From Fontibacillus phaseoli (GTDB lineage Bacteria > Bacillota > Bacilli > Paenibacillales > Paenibacillaceae), in contig NZ_QPJW01000001.1 in assembly GCF_003337355.1 (NCBI RefSeq), forward strand, positions 1 to 64,000: DNA of 64,000 bases, read 5' to 3'. A model generated the notes under the pieces. That model had not been told where the DNA came from. It ran no database searches and saw only the letters and a list, made by a program, of their open reading frames with translations. This document shows, one piece after another, positions 1 to 10,341 of the stretch (position 1 is its first letter; each line of letters opens with the position of its first letter). The translations under genes and the position numbers were made by a program.

Positions 1-95
1 AAGACCCCTTGAAGACGACGAGGTTGATAGGCCTGAGGTGGAAGTGCAGCAATGTATGGAGCTGACAGGTACTAATCGGTCGAGGGCTTATCCAA
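1..95 (+). rRNA. rrl: 23S rRNA, 3' end (partial)
   Basis: The first ~95 bases match the conserved 3' terminus of bacterial 23S rRNA, including the helix ending in ACTAATCGGTCGAGGGCTTA. The gene begins outside the window. The exact 3' end is estimated by analogy with Bacillus 23S. It is followed by a 5S gene and a tRNA cluster on the same strand, so this is the tail of a complete rrn operon. Confidence 0.93.
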
Positions 96-100
96 TAACA

Positions 101-156
101 CCCCAAAAAGTGACGCGAGGCTTCGAAGGTAATTCCGATTACTTTTCGGGGACCCC
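101..156 (+). repeat. Hairpin element, copy 1, downstream of 23S rRNA
   Basis: A segment opens with CCCCAAAAAGT and closes with TTACTTTTCGGGGACCCC. The two ends can pair into a stem, with a central AGGCTTCGAAG palindrome. A second copy of the same design lies at 508-563 after tRNA-Asn. It may act in rRNA/tRNA processing or be a dispersed repeat; the function is inferred only. Confidence 0.6.
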
Positions 157-304
157 GGGAAACCCAGTAAGGGCTAACACGCAAATTCACGTTTCGTATC
201 CAGTTTTCAGGTGATTAAAACATCTGAACTAAGCTGCATGCCTTTTATAAGGTTTGATATTTTCTCGCAGCGATTTCGAGAAGCGAAAGCTTCGAAAAAT
301 CATG

Positions 305-421
305 TTTGGTGGCGATGGCGGAGGGGTTCCACGCGTACCCATCCCGAACACGACCGTTAAGCCCTCCAGCGCCGATGGTACTTGGACCGAAGGGTCCTGG
401 GAGAGTAGGACGCCGCCAAGC
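305..421 (+). rRNA. rrf: 5S rRNA
   Basis: The ~117-base sequence starts TTTGGTGGCGATGGCG and ends GTAGGACGCCGCCAAGC, the complementary termini of Firmicute 5S rRNA. It also contains the conserved CCGAACACG and AGCGCCGATGGTA blocks. It lies 210 bases after 23S rRNA in the usual rrn order. The spacer before it holds the hairpin repeat at 101-156 and no gene. Confidence 0.95.
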
Positions 422-428
422 ATAATAT

Positions 429-501
429 TCCCTGATAGCTCAGTTGGTAGAGCACTCGACTGTTAATCGAGTTGTCACAGGTTCGAGTCCTGTTCGGGGA
501 G
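429..501 (+). tRNA. tRNA-Asn (GTT)
   Basis: Cloverleaf with acceptor TCCCTGA/TCGGGGA, anticodon loop CTGTTAA (anticodon GTT) and T arm GGTTCGAGTCC. The discriminator is G501. CCA is not encoded. First tRNA of the post-rrn cluster. Confidence 0.95.
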
Positions 502-507
502 TCAAAT

Positions 508-563
508 CCCCAGAAAGTGAAGGGTAGCTTCGAAGCTATTTTTGAATACTTTCTGGGGACCCC
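508..563 (+). repeat. Hairpin element, copy 2, between tRNA-Asn and tRNA-Glu
   Basis: CCCCAGAAAGT at the left pairs with ACTTTCTGGGG at the right, around a nested TAGCTTCGAAGCTA palindrome, followed by ACCCC. Layout and sequence match the element at 101-156. It lies inside the transcribed tRNA operon, so it would fold in the precursor RNA. Confidence 0.65.
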
Positions 564-575
564 AAATTAAATCAT

Positions 576-650
576 GGCCCGTTGGTCAAGGGGTTAAGAC
601 ACCTCCCTTTCACGGAGGTAACAGGGGTTCGAATCCCCTACGGGTCACCA
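576..650 (+). tRNA. tRNA-Glu (TTC)
   Basis: Acceptor GGCCCGT/ACGGGTC, anticodon loop CTTTCAC (TTC), T arm GGGTTCGAATCC. The CCA end is encoded. Confidence 0.96.
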
Positions 651-672
651 TTCTTGAATTTGCAATACATAT

Positions 673-748
673 GGAGGCTTAGCTCAGCTGGGAGAGCATC
701 TGCCTTACAAGCAGAGGGTCGGGGGTTCGATCCCCTCAGCCTCCACCA
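673..748 (+). tRNA. tRNA-Val (TAC)
   Basis: Acceptor GGAGGCT/AGCCTCC, D arm AGCTCAGCTGGGAGAGC, anticodon TAC in loop CTTACAA, encoded CCA. Confidence 0.96.
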
Positions 749-770
749 TCAATCTAATATTTTTTACTGA

Positions 771-844
<74 letters not shown>

Positions 845-877
845 TTATCCCTTAAAGGGATGAAGATTTATCAGTGT

Positions 878-954
878 GGAGCCGTGGTGTAGAGGCCTAA
901 CATGCCTGCCTGTCACGCAGGAGACCGCGGGTTCGAATCCCGTCGGCTCCGCCA
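878..954 (+). tRNA. tRNA-Asp (GTC)
   Basis: Acceptor GGAGCCG/CGGCTCC, anticodon loop CTGTCAC (GTC), T arm GGGTTCGAATCCC, encoded CCA. Confidence 0.96.
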
Positions 955-977
955 TTTTTATCTTGATTCGCATATGC

Positions 978-1053
978 GAGCCATTAGCTCAGTTGGTAGA
1001 GCACCTGACTTTTAATCAGGGTGTCGAAGGTTCGAGTCCTTCATGGCTCACCA
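978..1053 (+). tRNA. tRNA-Lys (TTT)
   Basis: Acceptor GAGCCAT/ATGGCTC, anticodon loop CTTTTAA (TTT), encoded CCA. Confidence 0.96.
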
Positions 1054-1067
1054 TTTTTTTATTCTTC

Positions 1068-1142
1068 GCGGACGTGGCTCAGCGGTAGAGCATCGCCTTG
1101 CCAAGGCGAGGGTCGCGGGTTCGATTCCCGTCGTCCGCTCCA
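1068..1142 (+). tRNA. tRNA-Gly (GCC)
   Basis: Acceptor GCGGACG/CGTCCGC, anticodon loop TTGCCAA (GCC), encoded CCA. Confidence 0.96.
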
Positions 1143-1148
1143 TAATTT

Positions 1149-1225
1149 GCGCCCTTAGCTCAGCTGGATAGAGCGTTTGACTACGAATCAAAAGGTCAGG
1201 AGTTCGAATCTCTTAGGGCGCGCCA
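1149..1225 (+). tRNA. tRNA-Arg (ACG)
   Basis: Acceptor GCGCCCT/AGGGCGC, anticodon loop CTACGAA (ACG; A34 is normally edited to inosine by TadA), encoded CCA. Confidence 0.96.
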
Positions 1226-1242
1226 TTTTTTAAATTGCATAA

Positions 1243-1322
1243 GCCGGTGTGGCGGAATTGGCAGACGCGCGCGACTCAAAATCGTGAGGGAAACCGTGGG
1301 GGTTCGAGTCCCTTCACCGGCA
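1243..1322 (+). tRNA. tRNA-Leu (CAA)
   Basis: Acceptor GCCGGTG/CACCGGC, anticodon loop CTCAAAA (CAA). The long variable arm is typical of class II tRNAs. CCA is not encoded. Confidence 0.94.
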
Positions 1323-1327
1323 TATAT

Positions 1328-1401
1328 CGGGACGTAGCTCAGCTTGGTAGAGCACCTGGTTTGGGACCAGGGGGTCGCATGTTCAAATCGTGTCGTCCCG
1401 A
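1328..1401 (+). tRNA. tRNA-Pro (TGG)
   Basis: Acceptor CGGGACG/CGTCCCG, anticodon loop TTTGGGA (TGG), discriminator A1401, CCA not encoded. Last tRNA before the operon terminator. Confidence 0.95.
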
Positions 1402-1404
1402 TTG

Positions 1405-1436
1405 AAAACAGTCATCGTTGATGGCTGTTTTTTTAT
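1405..1436 (+). terminator. Terminator of the rRNA/tRNA operon
   Basis: A stem of AAACAGTCATC paired with GATGGCTGTTT is followed by a run of T. It sits immediately after tRNA-Pro. Confidence 0.85.
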
Positions 1437-1587
1437 TTTATTCTGGGACTAATTCCGGAATCTTTGCTGCTATGAAGCAAGGTTGTGAACAGGTCTGATG
1501 ATCCTGTCGCGTTCCTTTTCGGATGTTGTATATTTCCTCCCTTTGGCGGTCACAATATACATAAAATTCCGAATGAAGGGGATCCCC

Positions 1588-2274
1588 GTGAATATTTTCA
1601 ATATCAGAAAACAGCTCAAAAAACGTTGGAGACGATGGAAACGGGCTATTTGGACCATCGGGGCTTGCGTCTTGGTGGCATTAATGGCATGGTTAGGCAT
1701 GCTCTTGTCCGAACAAATGGAGAAGCTGATGACGAAAGAACCGCTTGTTCTGGAAACGTTCGGCAAACTGGAAGATCAGTTAGCGGAGGAATCCTCGCAA
1801 GATTGGCTGGAGCATCTCCGCGAGTCCAATCAACTCCGAATCGTTCATTTGAATAAAATATATACCTGCGGTGAGGAAAGCTTGGTACTCGGATTGATGA
1901 AACCGACGGAAATTAGTCAATTGTCCAAAGAACACCCAGCTTGGACCGGCCGACTTGCCCCGGGTGGTGACGTATGGTTCGACGAGCATGTTCAAGGACT
2001 GTCCGATGTTTGCCGGCGAGAGGGCTATGTAGGCATCGACAAAAACGGGAATTTGAGTCTTTTTGAGGGCCCGCCGAAGCAGGAAAAGGTGATTCGTACT
2101 TTTTTTCAACTCGATGTAGAAACGATGGAAAGCGCGCTTCCTTCGGAAGTGCTGAAACAGCTGAACAGTGGCATACGAATTCAGGACGTTGAAGAATATA
2201 ACAGCGTATTATCCACCTTTAGCGACTTTGCCGTTGAAGCATCGGAAAAAACAATGCAACAGAACAGACAATAG
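1588..2274 (+). CDS. bofC: BofC-like intercompartmental signalling protein
   Basis: BofC is a forespore protein that restrains SpoIVB signalling in the sigma-K checkpoint of Bacillus. The 228-residue product has a basic N-terminus, one membrane segment near residues 22-38, and a C-terminal BofC-type region (GYVGIDKNGNLSLFEGPP). I chose the GTG at 1588 because AAGGGG precedes it by about six bases; an upstream frame extension and an ATG at 1573 lack a ribosome site. The gene precedes ruv genes as in B. subtilis. Length exceeds the B. subtilis protein (about 170 residues). A terminator follows at 2287. Confidence 0.8.
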   Translation: MNIFNIRKQLKKRWRRWKRAIWTIGACVLVALMAWLGMLLSEQMEKLMTKEPLVLETFGKLEDQLAEESSQDWLEHLRESNQLRIVHLNKIYTCGEESLVLGLMKPTEISQLSKEHPAWTGRLAPGGDVWFDEHVQGLSDVCRREGYVGIDKNGNLSLFEGPPKQEKVIRTFFQLDVETMESALPSEVLKQLNSGIRIQDVEEYNSVLSTFSDFAVEASEKTMQQNRQ

Positions 2275-2286
2275 GGCGTTAAGCTT

Positions 2287-2315
2287 AGAGACGTTAACAT
2301 TAACGTCTCTTTTTG
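2287..2315 (+). terminator. Terminator after bofC
   Basis: Perfect 10-base stem AGAGACGTTA / TAACGTCTCT with a four-base loop, followed by TTTT. It separates bofC from the ruv operon. Confidence 0.85.
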
Positions 2316-2395
2316 CTGTTTCCAATTATGATGCAGTTGTCCGCAGCTTGCTTTTAGGCAGTTATACAAACTTTTTCCTCAATAGCATTAACTTT

Positions 2396-2404
2396 TGTTA
2401 TAAT
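2396..2404 (+). promoter_or_regulatory. Extended -10 promoter upstream of ruvC
   Basis: TGTTATAAT is an extended -10 (TGnTATAAT) about 100 bases before ruvC. No convincing -35 is present. It is the likely start of the ruvCAB transcript. Confidence 0.5.
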
Positions 2405-2507
2405 AAAGTGAATACATATGTTCGCTTATCAGGACATAGAGCCGGACCTTTGTAAACTAAAATTAAAGGCTTCGGAAGACTTGATCAGGTTGGGGAGAGG
2501 TTGAACT

Positions 2508-3011
2508 TTGCGAATATTGGGAATTGACCCCGGAATCGCTATCGTTGGTTTCGGATTTATCGATAAGCAAGGCAGCAAATGTGTCCCGGTTCAATACGGC
2601 TGCATTCAGACCGAGGCACACACGCCCGAAGAGGAACGTTTGCTGCATGTATATGAAGGCATGGTCCAACTGATCGACAAATATAAACCGGATGCGGTAG
2701 CGCTGGAGAAGTTATTTTTTAATCGCAACGTAACAACCGCCATGTCGGTTAGCCAGGCCCGAGGCGTCATGGTTCTGGCTGCGATGCAGAAGGGGCTCCC
2801 CGTATCGGAATATACGCCGATGCAGGTAAAACAGGCGATTGTCGGTTATGGGAAAGCCGAGAAAAGACAGGTACAGGAAATGACCAGGATGTTCCTGAAG
2901 CTTCAGGCCATCCCGAAACCGGATGACGTTGCGGATGCGCTAGCGGTAGCCATTTGCCACGCTCACTCTTGTACACTAAATTCCAAATTGAATGAGGTAT
3001 TGCGGTCATGA
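2508..3011 (+). CDS. ruvC: Crossover junction endodeoxyribonuclease RuvC
   Basis: RuvC cuts Holliday junctions as a dimer in complex with RuvAB. The 167-residue protein begins with the catalytic Asp motif (MRILGIDPG, Asp7), has the glutamate in VALEKLFFNRN near residue 68, and ends with the paired aspartates in PDDVADALAVAICH, so all four metal ligands appear intact. The TTG start at 2508 follows GGGGAGAGG. Its end overlaps ruvA by an ATGA junction, implying coupled translation. B. subtilis lacks ruvC and uses RecU, so its presence helps separate this lineage from Bacillus. Confidence 0.95.
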   Translation: MRILGIDPGIAIVGFGFIDKQGSKCVPVQYGCIQTEAHTPEEERLLHVYEGMVQLIDKYKPDAVALEKLFFNRNVTTAMSVSQARGVMVLAAMQKGLPVSEYTPMQVKQAIVGYGKAEKRQVQEMTRMFLKLQAIPKPDDVADALAVAICHAHSCTLNSKLNEVLRS

Positions 3012-3628
3012 TAGATTTTTTACGGGGCCAGGTTGCCCATCTTGAAAGTGAATATGTTGTGTTGGATGTCCACGGGGTAGGGTATCGCGTTTTCTGTCCG
3101 AACCCGTATGCCTTCTCGGCCAAAAACCAAGAGACAGTTACGGTGTATACGCATCATCATGTGCGTGAAGACGCTATTTTGCTGTTCGGGTTTTCGACCC
3201 GGGACGAGCAGAAGCTGTTCCGTAAGCTAATCGAGGTGTCGGGGATCGGTCCCCGAGTGGCTATGGGGATTTTAAGCGGGGGCAACCCGGATACGGTGGT
3301 GGCTGCAATTCATCAGGAGAACATTTCGTTTTTGACCAAGCTACCGGGCATCGGCAAAAAAACGGCACAGCGCATGATCCTGGATTTGAAGGACAAGCTG
3401 GAGGGCATGGGCGGCACGGCTTCCTTGTTCGATCCCGAACCTGCCGCCGCATCGGCTTTCCAAGACGGCAATCCGGGCTGGCCTGAGGCTAGAGAAGGAT
3501 TGAAGGCGCTTGGATATACCGATATGGAGCTGGACCGGGTATGGAGCAAACTGAAGGATCAAGTGAGTCAAGACGAGGCTGTCGATTCGGTTATGAAAAA
3601 GGCCCTCAAGCTGCTGTATGCAGGTTGA
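3008..3628 (+). CDS. ruvA: Holliday junction branch migration protein RuvA
   Basis: RuvA binds the four-way junction and loads the RuvB motor. The 206-residue product has the N-terminal OB-fold (MIDFLRGQVAHLE), the helix-hairpin-helix motifs VSGIGPRVAMGIL and LPGIGKKTAQRMI, an acidic linker, and a C-terminal RuvB-binding helical domain. The ATG overlaps the ruvC stop codon. ruvB follows after 33 bases. Confidence 0.97.
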   Translation: MIDFLRGQVAHLESEYVVLDVHGVGYRVFCPNPYAFSAKNQETVTVYTHHHVREDAILLFGFSTRDEQKLFRKLIEVSGIGPRVAMGILSGGNPDTVVAAIHQENISFLTKLPGIGKKTAQRMILDLKDKLEGMGGTASLFDPEPAAASAFQDGNPGWPEAREGLKALGYTDMELDRVWSKLKDQVSQDEAVDSVMKKALKLLYAG

Positions 3629-3661
3629 TAACAGGCTGGAAGAAAGAGGTGCTGGAAGGCG

Positions 3662-4672
3662 ATGATGGAAGACCGGATCATATCCGCGAACTTGATGATG
3701 GAAGACCAAGCCGTCGAGCTTAGCCTGCGTCCCCGCTATTTGGCGGAGTATATTGGGCAAAATCAAATCAAAGAGAATTTGAAAATATATATTGAAGCGG
3801 CAAAAATGCGCAAAGAAGCGCTGGATCATGTCCTACTATACGGACCTCCGGGGCTTGGCAAAACGACGCTGGCCAATATTATCGCCAATGAGCTTGGCGT
3901 AAATCTGCGTACGACTTCGGGGCCAGCGATTGAACGGCCGGGCGATCTTGCCGCCTTGTTGACCAATCTCCAGGAAGGCGACGTCCTGTTTATTGATGAA
4001 ATCCATCGGTTGCACCGGACGGTGGAAGAAGTTCTTTATCCGGCGATGGAGGATTTCGCGCTGGATATTATGATCGGCAAGGGCCCTAGCGCCCGTTCCG
4101 TACGGTTGGATCTGCCTCCTTTTACATTGGTTGGCGCTACAACCCGTGCAGGCCTGCTGTCAGCTCCCCTACGTGACCGCTTCGGGGTAGTCAGCCGCCT
4201 AGAGTTTTATACGCAGGACGAGCTTAGCTTTATCGTATCGCGCAATGCCGATATACTGGAGATTGAAATTATCGGGGATGCTGCGGATGAAATCGCGCTC
4301 CGATCCAGGGGGACGCCACGCATCGCCAATCGCCTGCTGAAGCGGGTAAGGGATTATGCTCAAGTACGCGGGGATGGGATGATCACCCCCGAGATCGCCA
4401 GAGAATCGCTTCAGATGCTCCAGGTTGACCCTATGGGGCTTGACTTGATCGATCATAAAATGCTTCGTGCCATGATCACCAGTTTCCGGGGCGGCCCGGT
4501 AGGCCTCGATACGATCGCAGCAACCATCGGCGAAGAAAGCCAGACGATCGAGGATGTATATGAGCCATATTTGCTGCAGATTGGATTTTTGCAGCGGACA
4601 CCACGGGGACGGGTTGTGACTCCGGCGGGTTACCAACATTTAGGCTTACCGCTTCCGGAGGAACATAAATAA
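3662..4672 (+). CDS. ruvB: Holliday junction branch migration helicase RuvB
   Basis: This is the AAA+ ATPase motor of branch migration. The 336-residue protein shows Walker [10 protein letters not shown], Walker B DEIHR, the sensor stretch GATTRAG, an arginine-finger region ([13 protein letters not shown]) and the C-terminal winged-helix DNA-binding domain. Length is normal for the family. Two adjacent ATG codons (3662, 3665) follow a GGAAGG-type site and either could serve. It is the last gene of ruvCAB. Confidence 0.97.
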   Translation: MMEDRIISANLMMEDQAVELSLRPRYLAEYIGQNQIKENLKIYIEAAKMRKEALDHVLLYGPPGLGKTTLANIIANELGVNLRTTSGPAIERPGDLAALLTNLQEGDVLFIDEIHRLHRTVEEVLYPAMEDFALDIMIGKGPSARSVRLDLPPFTLVGATTRAGLLSAPLRDRFGVVSRLEFYTQDELSFIVSRNADILEIEIIGDAADEIALRSRGTPRIANRLLKRVRDYAQVRGDGMITPEIARESLQMLQVDPMGLDLIDHKMLRAMITSFRGGPVGLDTIAATIGEESQTIEDVYEPYLLQIGFLQRTPRGRVVTPAGYQHLGLPLPEEHK

Positions 4673-4737
4673 GATCTCTAAGAAACAAAAAATGTGAACT
4701 AAGAAACAACTTGGCATCATGAAGGAGGCGTAACCGC

Positions 4738-6834
4738 ATGAGATCAACGTTATCGGGATTCAAATGGAGCAGGTGGGGAAAAGGAATCATTGCCGGAATA
4801 CTGCTGGCCGGCGCGATTCAGCTTCCGGCAATGGCGGATTCGGCCACGGGTACTCATGTACGGGTTGCCATGTATCTGGATCTCGGCAGTACCTATAAAT
4901 CGACCATACCGGCGGTTACTTTAAAGGCCGATTCATCTTGGGGGGCAGGGCCGCGGACGGGAGCCGGGGACTGGATTCAATTAGCCCCCGGTCAATCCGC
5001 GCGCTTTAGTGTAGACGGATATAAGGTAAAAGCGCTGGAAAGCGCCGACTGGAAGACAGTGTCGGCAGCGGTCAAAAAATTGCAGGGAACGACCGACAAA
5101 CCTGTTGCGTTTGCCCGCAATAGCGCAGGGGGAACCATATACGAAGTTTACACCGGGCCTTATGCCAATGCCTCGGAAGCCCAAAAAGCCGTAGACAGAG
5201 TCGCCGGGTCAGTGTCGGCTTGGCTAAAGGGCCAAAATCCGTCGGTTCACGGCAATTATTATGTTTCGGCCGGTAGCTTCGGCAGTCAAGGAGAAGCACA
5301 GGCGGTTCTCGGTACATTAAGCACATCCGGGTCGGGTGCCTTTGTGGTTATGACGGGACCACAGCAGTATGCGGTATGGGTGGGGGGCGCCGCCAGCGAA
5401 GCCGAGCAGGGGGTACTGCAAGCTCAATTGGCGCAGACGTTCCCGCAAATGTCATGGTCACCTGTTTCGCAAACGGGAACCGCGATCATCCTTCACAGCG
5501 ATGTAACGTTGAACCTGGATACGCCATCTCCTGTCGATCACTATGAGCTTAGCGGCAATGACGCGACTCTCTTGATCCGCGACGGCGATGACTCTCTGCT
5601 TCAGTTAGTCGAACGTTCAGGACGCAAATACCGGGGCGACTTTGAAATCAGCCGATATAACGGGCAGCTCGCGCTCGTCAATGAGGTCCAGTTGGAACAA
5701 TATCTGTACTCGGTACTTGGAGCAGAGATGTCGTCCTCCTGGCCTCAAGAATCTTTGAAGGCGCAAGCAGTGGCTGCACGAAGTTATGCGTTGTATAACG
5801 TTTCACTTAATAAATACAAGGTTGCCGGACTAGTGGACACGACGTTGAGCCAAGTTTATAACGGGGCCGAGAAAGAGGCTGACAGTACTGTTCTGGCTGT
5901 AGACAGCACGGCGGGTGAAGTGATGATGGCGGACGGAAAAGTCGTTGAAGGGATCTTTTCCTCCAACAGCGGCGGAGTGACCGCAGATTCCACGGAAGCA
6001 TGGAACAGCTTCAACCCCGTGTATTCCAGCGTGCCGAGCAAGGAAGATGAGGTAACGCAGGCTTCGTTAAAATCATGGTACCATGTGCTTCTATCGAACG
6101 GTGCGACCGGTTATGTACGCGAAGACAATACGGCCATGTCCGGAGGGAGCACGGCAGCGGGTTTAAGCAAACTGACGGTGAGCACCAGCTCGGTCATGGT
6201 TCGGCCACTTCCGCTGATTCAGTCCGATGTGGATCCCGTAGCCAAGCTGAATCCGGGAGATCAAGCCATTGTGCTTGATAAAGTGGATGAATCGAGCGCG
6301 TATTCCTGGATCCGGGGACCTTACAGCTCGGCGGAACTTTTGAAGTCGCTAAAAGGCAAAACAGCCACCGAGTTTTCCTCTCCGATCATGAATCTTGAGA
6401 TTACCCAAAGAGGACCCTCGGGCCGGGTAACCCAAGTTAAAGCGAATGGGCAAATCCTTGATGTGAAATATCCGGATGCCTTCCGTTCGGCGTTAAACGG
6501 ACTGCCCAGCACTCTGTTTGATATTGCCACTACCGGAAGGTATACTGTACAGAGTGCCGGAGGCGTAACGACAAACGGCACAGCTGCCTCGGGTACTCCG
6601 GTGCTGACCTCATCCGGTGTCAAAACTTGGACTGGAGGCAACATGGTTGTTATGGACGGAAACAACGTTGCCCGCGTCATAGATCAAAGCAACGAATTTT
6701 TGTTCGTTGGCAAAGGGTTCGGTCATGGGATCGGCATGTCCCAATGGGGGGCCAAGGGAATGGCCGAAGCCGGGTATGATTACCGGCAAATTCTGCAACA
6801 CTACTATCAAAATGTGACGATTGTCAAGGAATGA
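4738..6834 (+). CDS. SpoIID/LytB-domain cell wall protein with SPOR-like region
   Basis: SpoIID-family enzymes cleave denuded glycan strands during engulfment; LytB-type relatives modulate autolysins. The 698-residue product has a signal peptide (about residues 1-33, AMA cleavage), a SPOR-like region near residues 110-240, a SpoIID core starting near residue 300 ([23 protein letters not shown]), an inserted SH3-like stretch near 475-530, and the terminal motif [13 protein letters not shown] near residue 660. It is much longer than B. subtilis SpoIID. AAGGAGG precedes the ATG. It lies between ruvB and queA, so it is a SpoIID-like wall protein rather than spoIID proper. Confidence 0.85.
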   Translation: MRSTLSGFKWSRWGKGIIAGILLAGAIQLPAMADSATGTHVRVAMYLDLGSTYKSTIPAVTLKADSSWGAGPRTGAGDWIQLAPGQSARFSVDGYKVKALESADWKTVSAAVKKLQGTTDKPVAFARNSAGGTIYEVYTGPYANASEAQKAVDRVAGSVSAWLKGQNPSVHGNYYVSAGSFGSQGEAQAVLGTLSTSGSGAFVVMTGPQQYAVWVGGAASEAEQGVLQAQLAQTFPQMSWSPVSQTGTAIILHSDVTLNLDTPSPVDHYELSGNDATLLIRDGDDSLLQLVERSGRKYRGDFEISRYNGQLALVNEVQLEQYLYSVLGAEMSSSWPQESLKAQAVAARSYALYNVSLNKYKVAGLVDTTLSQVYNGAEKEADSTVLAVDSTAGEVMMADGKVVEGIFSSNSGGVTADSTEAWNSFNPVYSSVPSKEDEVTQASLKSWYHVLLSNGATGYVREDNTAMSGGSTAAGLSKLTVSTSSVMVRPLPLIQSDVDPVAKLNPGDQAIVLDKVDESSAYSWIRGPYSSAELLKSLKGKTATEFSSPIMNLEITQRGPSGRVTQVKANGQILDVKYPDAFRSALNGLPSTLFDIATTGRYTVQSAGGVTTNGTAASGTPVLTSSGVKTWTGGNMVVMDGNNVARVIDQSNEFLFVGKGFGHGIGMSQWGAKGMAEAGYDYRQILQHYYQNVTIVKE

Positions 6835-6847
6835 AGGCGTACTGATT

Positions 6848-7876
6848 ATGAATGTGGACTTGTATGATTTTGAGCTGCCGGAAGAATTGATTGCCCAGAC
6901 TCCGCTCGTGGAGCGGAGCGCTTCGCGGCTGCTGACTTTAAATAAGCGGGATGGCGGCATCCGGCATCAACTTTTCTCGGATATCGTGGAATATTTGCAG
7001 CCGGGAGACACGCTAGTCTTAAATGACACCCGAGTCATTCCGGCGCGACTGTTCGGCGTTAAAGAAGATACAGGGGCGAAGGCGGAAGTGCTTCTGCTCA
7101 AAAGCCTGGGCGATGACCGCTGGGAGGCGCTCGTGAAACCCGGCAAAAAACTAAAAATCGGCGCGGTTATCATTTTCGGCGAAGAGTTGAAAGCCACGAT
7201 CGAGTCGGAAGGGGATATGGGGGGGAGAGTCCTTCGCTTCGCCTATCAAGGAATCTTCAATGAAATCCTTGACCGGCTGGGGCAAATGCCTTTGCCGCCT
7301 TATATAAAAGAAAAGCTGGATGATCGTGAACGATACCAGACGGTATACTCCAAACATGAAGGGTCCGCAGCCGCACCGACGGCCGGTTTGCATTTTACCG
7401 AGTCGTTGCTGGAGGACATCCGGGCAAAAGGTATAGACATCGCCTTTGTAACGCTGCATGTCGGATTGGGAACTTTCCGTCCGATGTCCGTCAATCGCGT
7501 TGAGGACCATGTGATGCACGAGGAGTATTATGTTCTTCCGCAGGAAACGGCGGATCTGCTCAACGAAACCCAAGCCAGGGGCGGCCGCATCATCGCGGTG
7601 GGAACGACCTCAGCGAGAACGCTGGAGACGGTTGCCCAGAAATGCGGCGACGGCCCCGTCGTGAAGAGTAGCGGCTGGACGGGTATTTTTATATATCCCG
7701 GTTATGAATTCGGACTGGTGGATGCGATGATCACCAATTTTCATCTTCCCAAGTCGACGCTGGTCATGCTTGTCAGCGCGCTTGCGGGACGGGAGAATAT
7801 ATTAAAGGCGTACCAGGAAGCGATTGAACGGAAATACCGGTTCTTCAGTTTTGGCGACGCCATGTTTATTTACTAA
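6848..7876 (+). CDS. queA: S-adenosylmethionine:tRNA ribosyltransferase-isomerase QueA
   Basis: QueA transfers the ribosyl moiety of AdoMet to preQ1 in tRNA to make epoxyqueuosine. The product (342 residues from this start) opens [20 protein letters not shown] and contains the family blocks [22 protein letters not shown] and [11 protein letters not shown] chose ATG 6848 because it matches the usual N-terminus and follows GAAGG; an upstream TTG at 6821 would overlap the SpoIID-like gene. It forms the usual queA-tgt-yajC cluster. Confidence 0.96.
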   Translation: MNVDLYDFELPEELIAQTPLVERSASRLLTLNKRDGGIRHQLFSDIVEYLQPGDTLVLNDTRVIPARLFGVKEDTGAKAEVLLLKSLGDDRWEALVKPGKKLKIGAVIIFGEELKATIESEGDMGGRVLRFAYQGIFNEILDRLGQMPLPPYIKEKLDDRERYQTVYSKHEGSAAAPTAGLHFTESLLEDIRAKGIDIAFVTLHVGLGTFRPMSVNRVEDHVMHEEYYVLPQETADLLNETQARGGRIIAVGTTSARTLETVAQKCGDGPVVKSSGWTGIFIYPGYEFGLVDAMITNFHLPKSTLVMLVSALAGRENILKAYQEAIERKYRFFSFGDAMFIY

Positions 7877-9040
<1,164 letters not shown>

Positions 9041-9077
9041 TGGAACCACGCTATAAATTTGAAAGGAGGAAGGATGT

Positions 9078-9377
9078 ATGTTTCCATTAGCAGCAGGCAC
9101 ACCAAGCGGAACCGGTTCGCTGATTTCGTTTATTGTTCCCCTCGTAATTATGTTTGCCGTGTTTTATTTCTTGCTGATTCGTCCTCAGAAGAAAAAACAA
9201 ACTACTCGCAATAATATGCTCAATGCGCTTCAAAAAGGCGATAAGATCGTCACGATCGGCGGGTTGCACGGCACGATCCTGGAACTGGCCGACGATGTTG
9301 TAGTTTTGCGTATCAATGATACGACGAAAGTGACATTCGACCGCAGTGCGATCAGTCACCGAGTTTCAGAAAGTTAG
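9078..9377 (+). CDS. yajC: Preprotein translocase subunit YajC
   Basis: YajC is a small SecDF-associated membrane protein. The 99-residue product has one transmembrane helix (residues 15-35), the signature LLIRPQKKKQ, and a small soluble domain (GDKIVTIGGLHG). AAGGAGGAAGG precedes the ATG. It follows tgt, the common bacterial order. secD and secF lie a few kilobases downstream, beyond spoVB. Confidence 0.95.
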   Translation: MFPLAAGTPSGTGSLISFIVPLVIMFAVFYFLLIRPQKKKQTTRNNMLNALQKGDKIVTIGGLHGTILELADDVVVLRINDTTKVTFDRSAISHRVSES

Positions 9378-9397
9378 GATAAGCGTAAAGCAAATAT

Positions 9398-9440
9398 CAA
9401 AGCCACGAAACCTCGCTCGAGGTCATCGTGGCTTTGTTCT
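9398..9440 (+). terminator. Bidirectional terminator between yajC and the PAP2 gene
   Basis: AAAGCCACGA pairs with TCGTGGCTTT around an inner CCTCG/CGAGG stem. It lies between two convergent genes, with T/A tracts on each side. Confidence 0.8.
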
Positions 9441-9443
9441 TCA

Positions 9444-10265
9444 TTATGCAGAAAAGAGCGTGCGGGCATCATAGCTGCGATTCCGACGCCGGGCCCATTT
9501 GAGAGCCAATGTGGAGGAGACTCCGGCGAGCAGTAAACCTCCTATCATATCCGTGAGCCAGTGGATTCCTAAATAGAAGATGGAGAACACTATAATAACT
9601 GCGCTGATCGAAGCGAGAAATCCCCATCTGCGGTTACCGGAGCGAACGGCCAGGATAGCCATCGTGACTGAGATGGAGGTATGTAAGCTCGGAAAGCAGT
9701 TGTTAAGCCCGGAGAGCGGGCGATAGACCGTTTCAAACTCCGGAAAAGCTTCCAGCATATAAAACGACACGCCGGAAGGCGGATACGACCATACTTCGTT
9801 AACCGGGAACAGAAAATAAAACGGGATCGCTATGAGGTAATTTAGGATTACCGCACAGCAGGTCGCATGTAAAAATACAGTTCTTTTTTCTCCGGCATAA
9901 ATAAAGAGCGAAGCTAAAATCAACGACTGGAAAACGATAAGATAGAAAAAGGAAGTAATCCCAGTTACCCATGGCGCGTGAAACAAGGTTTGAAATTGTC
10001 GGACAAAGTGCCCCTCCAACTGGAATATCCATGGTGTGAAATCCGCTGAGTAAGACAGCTTGTCTTCCCACGCTAGTTCGTACCTGTTTAGCAGTAAAAC
10101 GCCAATCATAAATAAAAACGTCCACATGAACTTTTTGGATCGCAAAAACTCACCGGCTAGGGCAACGACCGCATTCCATGGATTTTGGAAGAAACTGATC
10201 AAGACAAACAGGATGAGGACTAACAGGGTAAACCACGAAATGGTCTGCATGGAATGAAAAAGCAA
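9444..10265 (-). CDS. PAP2-superfamily membrane phosphatase
   Basis: PAP2 enzymes dephosphorylate membrane lipid phosphates or transfer lipid head groups. The 273-residue protein has about six membrane segments and keeps the late PAP2 motifs: NNCFPSLHTS (S-x-x-H) and YLGIHWLTDMIGG (H-x-x-x-D). This arrangement resembles the inositolphosphotransferase/Aur1-type PAP2 branch. The start is TTG at 10265, seven bases after AAAGGAGG. The substrate cannot be told from sequence. The convergent neighbour is yajC. Confidence 0.8.
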   Translation of the reverse strand: MLFHSMQTISWFTLLVLILFVLISFFQNPWNAVVALAGEFLRSKKFMWTFLFMIGVLLLNRYELAWEDKLSYSADFTPWIFQLEGHFVRQFQTLFHAPWVTGITSFFYLIVFQSLILASLFIYAGEKRTVFLHATCCAVILNYLIAIPFYFLFPVNEVWSYPPSGVSFYMLEAFPEFETVYRPLSGLNNCFPSLHTSISVTMAILAVRSGNRRWGFLASISAVIIVFSIFYLGIHWLTDMIGGLLLAGVSSTLALKWARRRNRSYDARTLFSA

Positions 10266-10341
10266 AAGGTATCCTCCTTTACATAACCTGGAATCTACCT
10301 TCAGATTAACATATAGGAGAATGGAGAAGTTTGCAGTTCTT

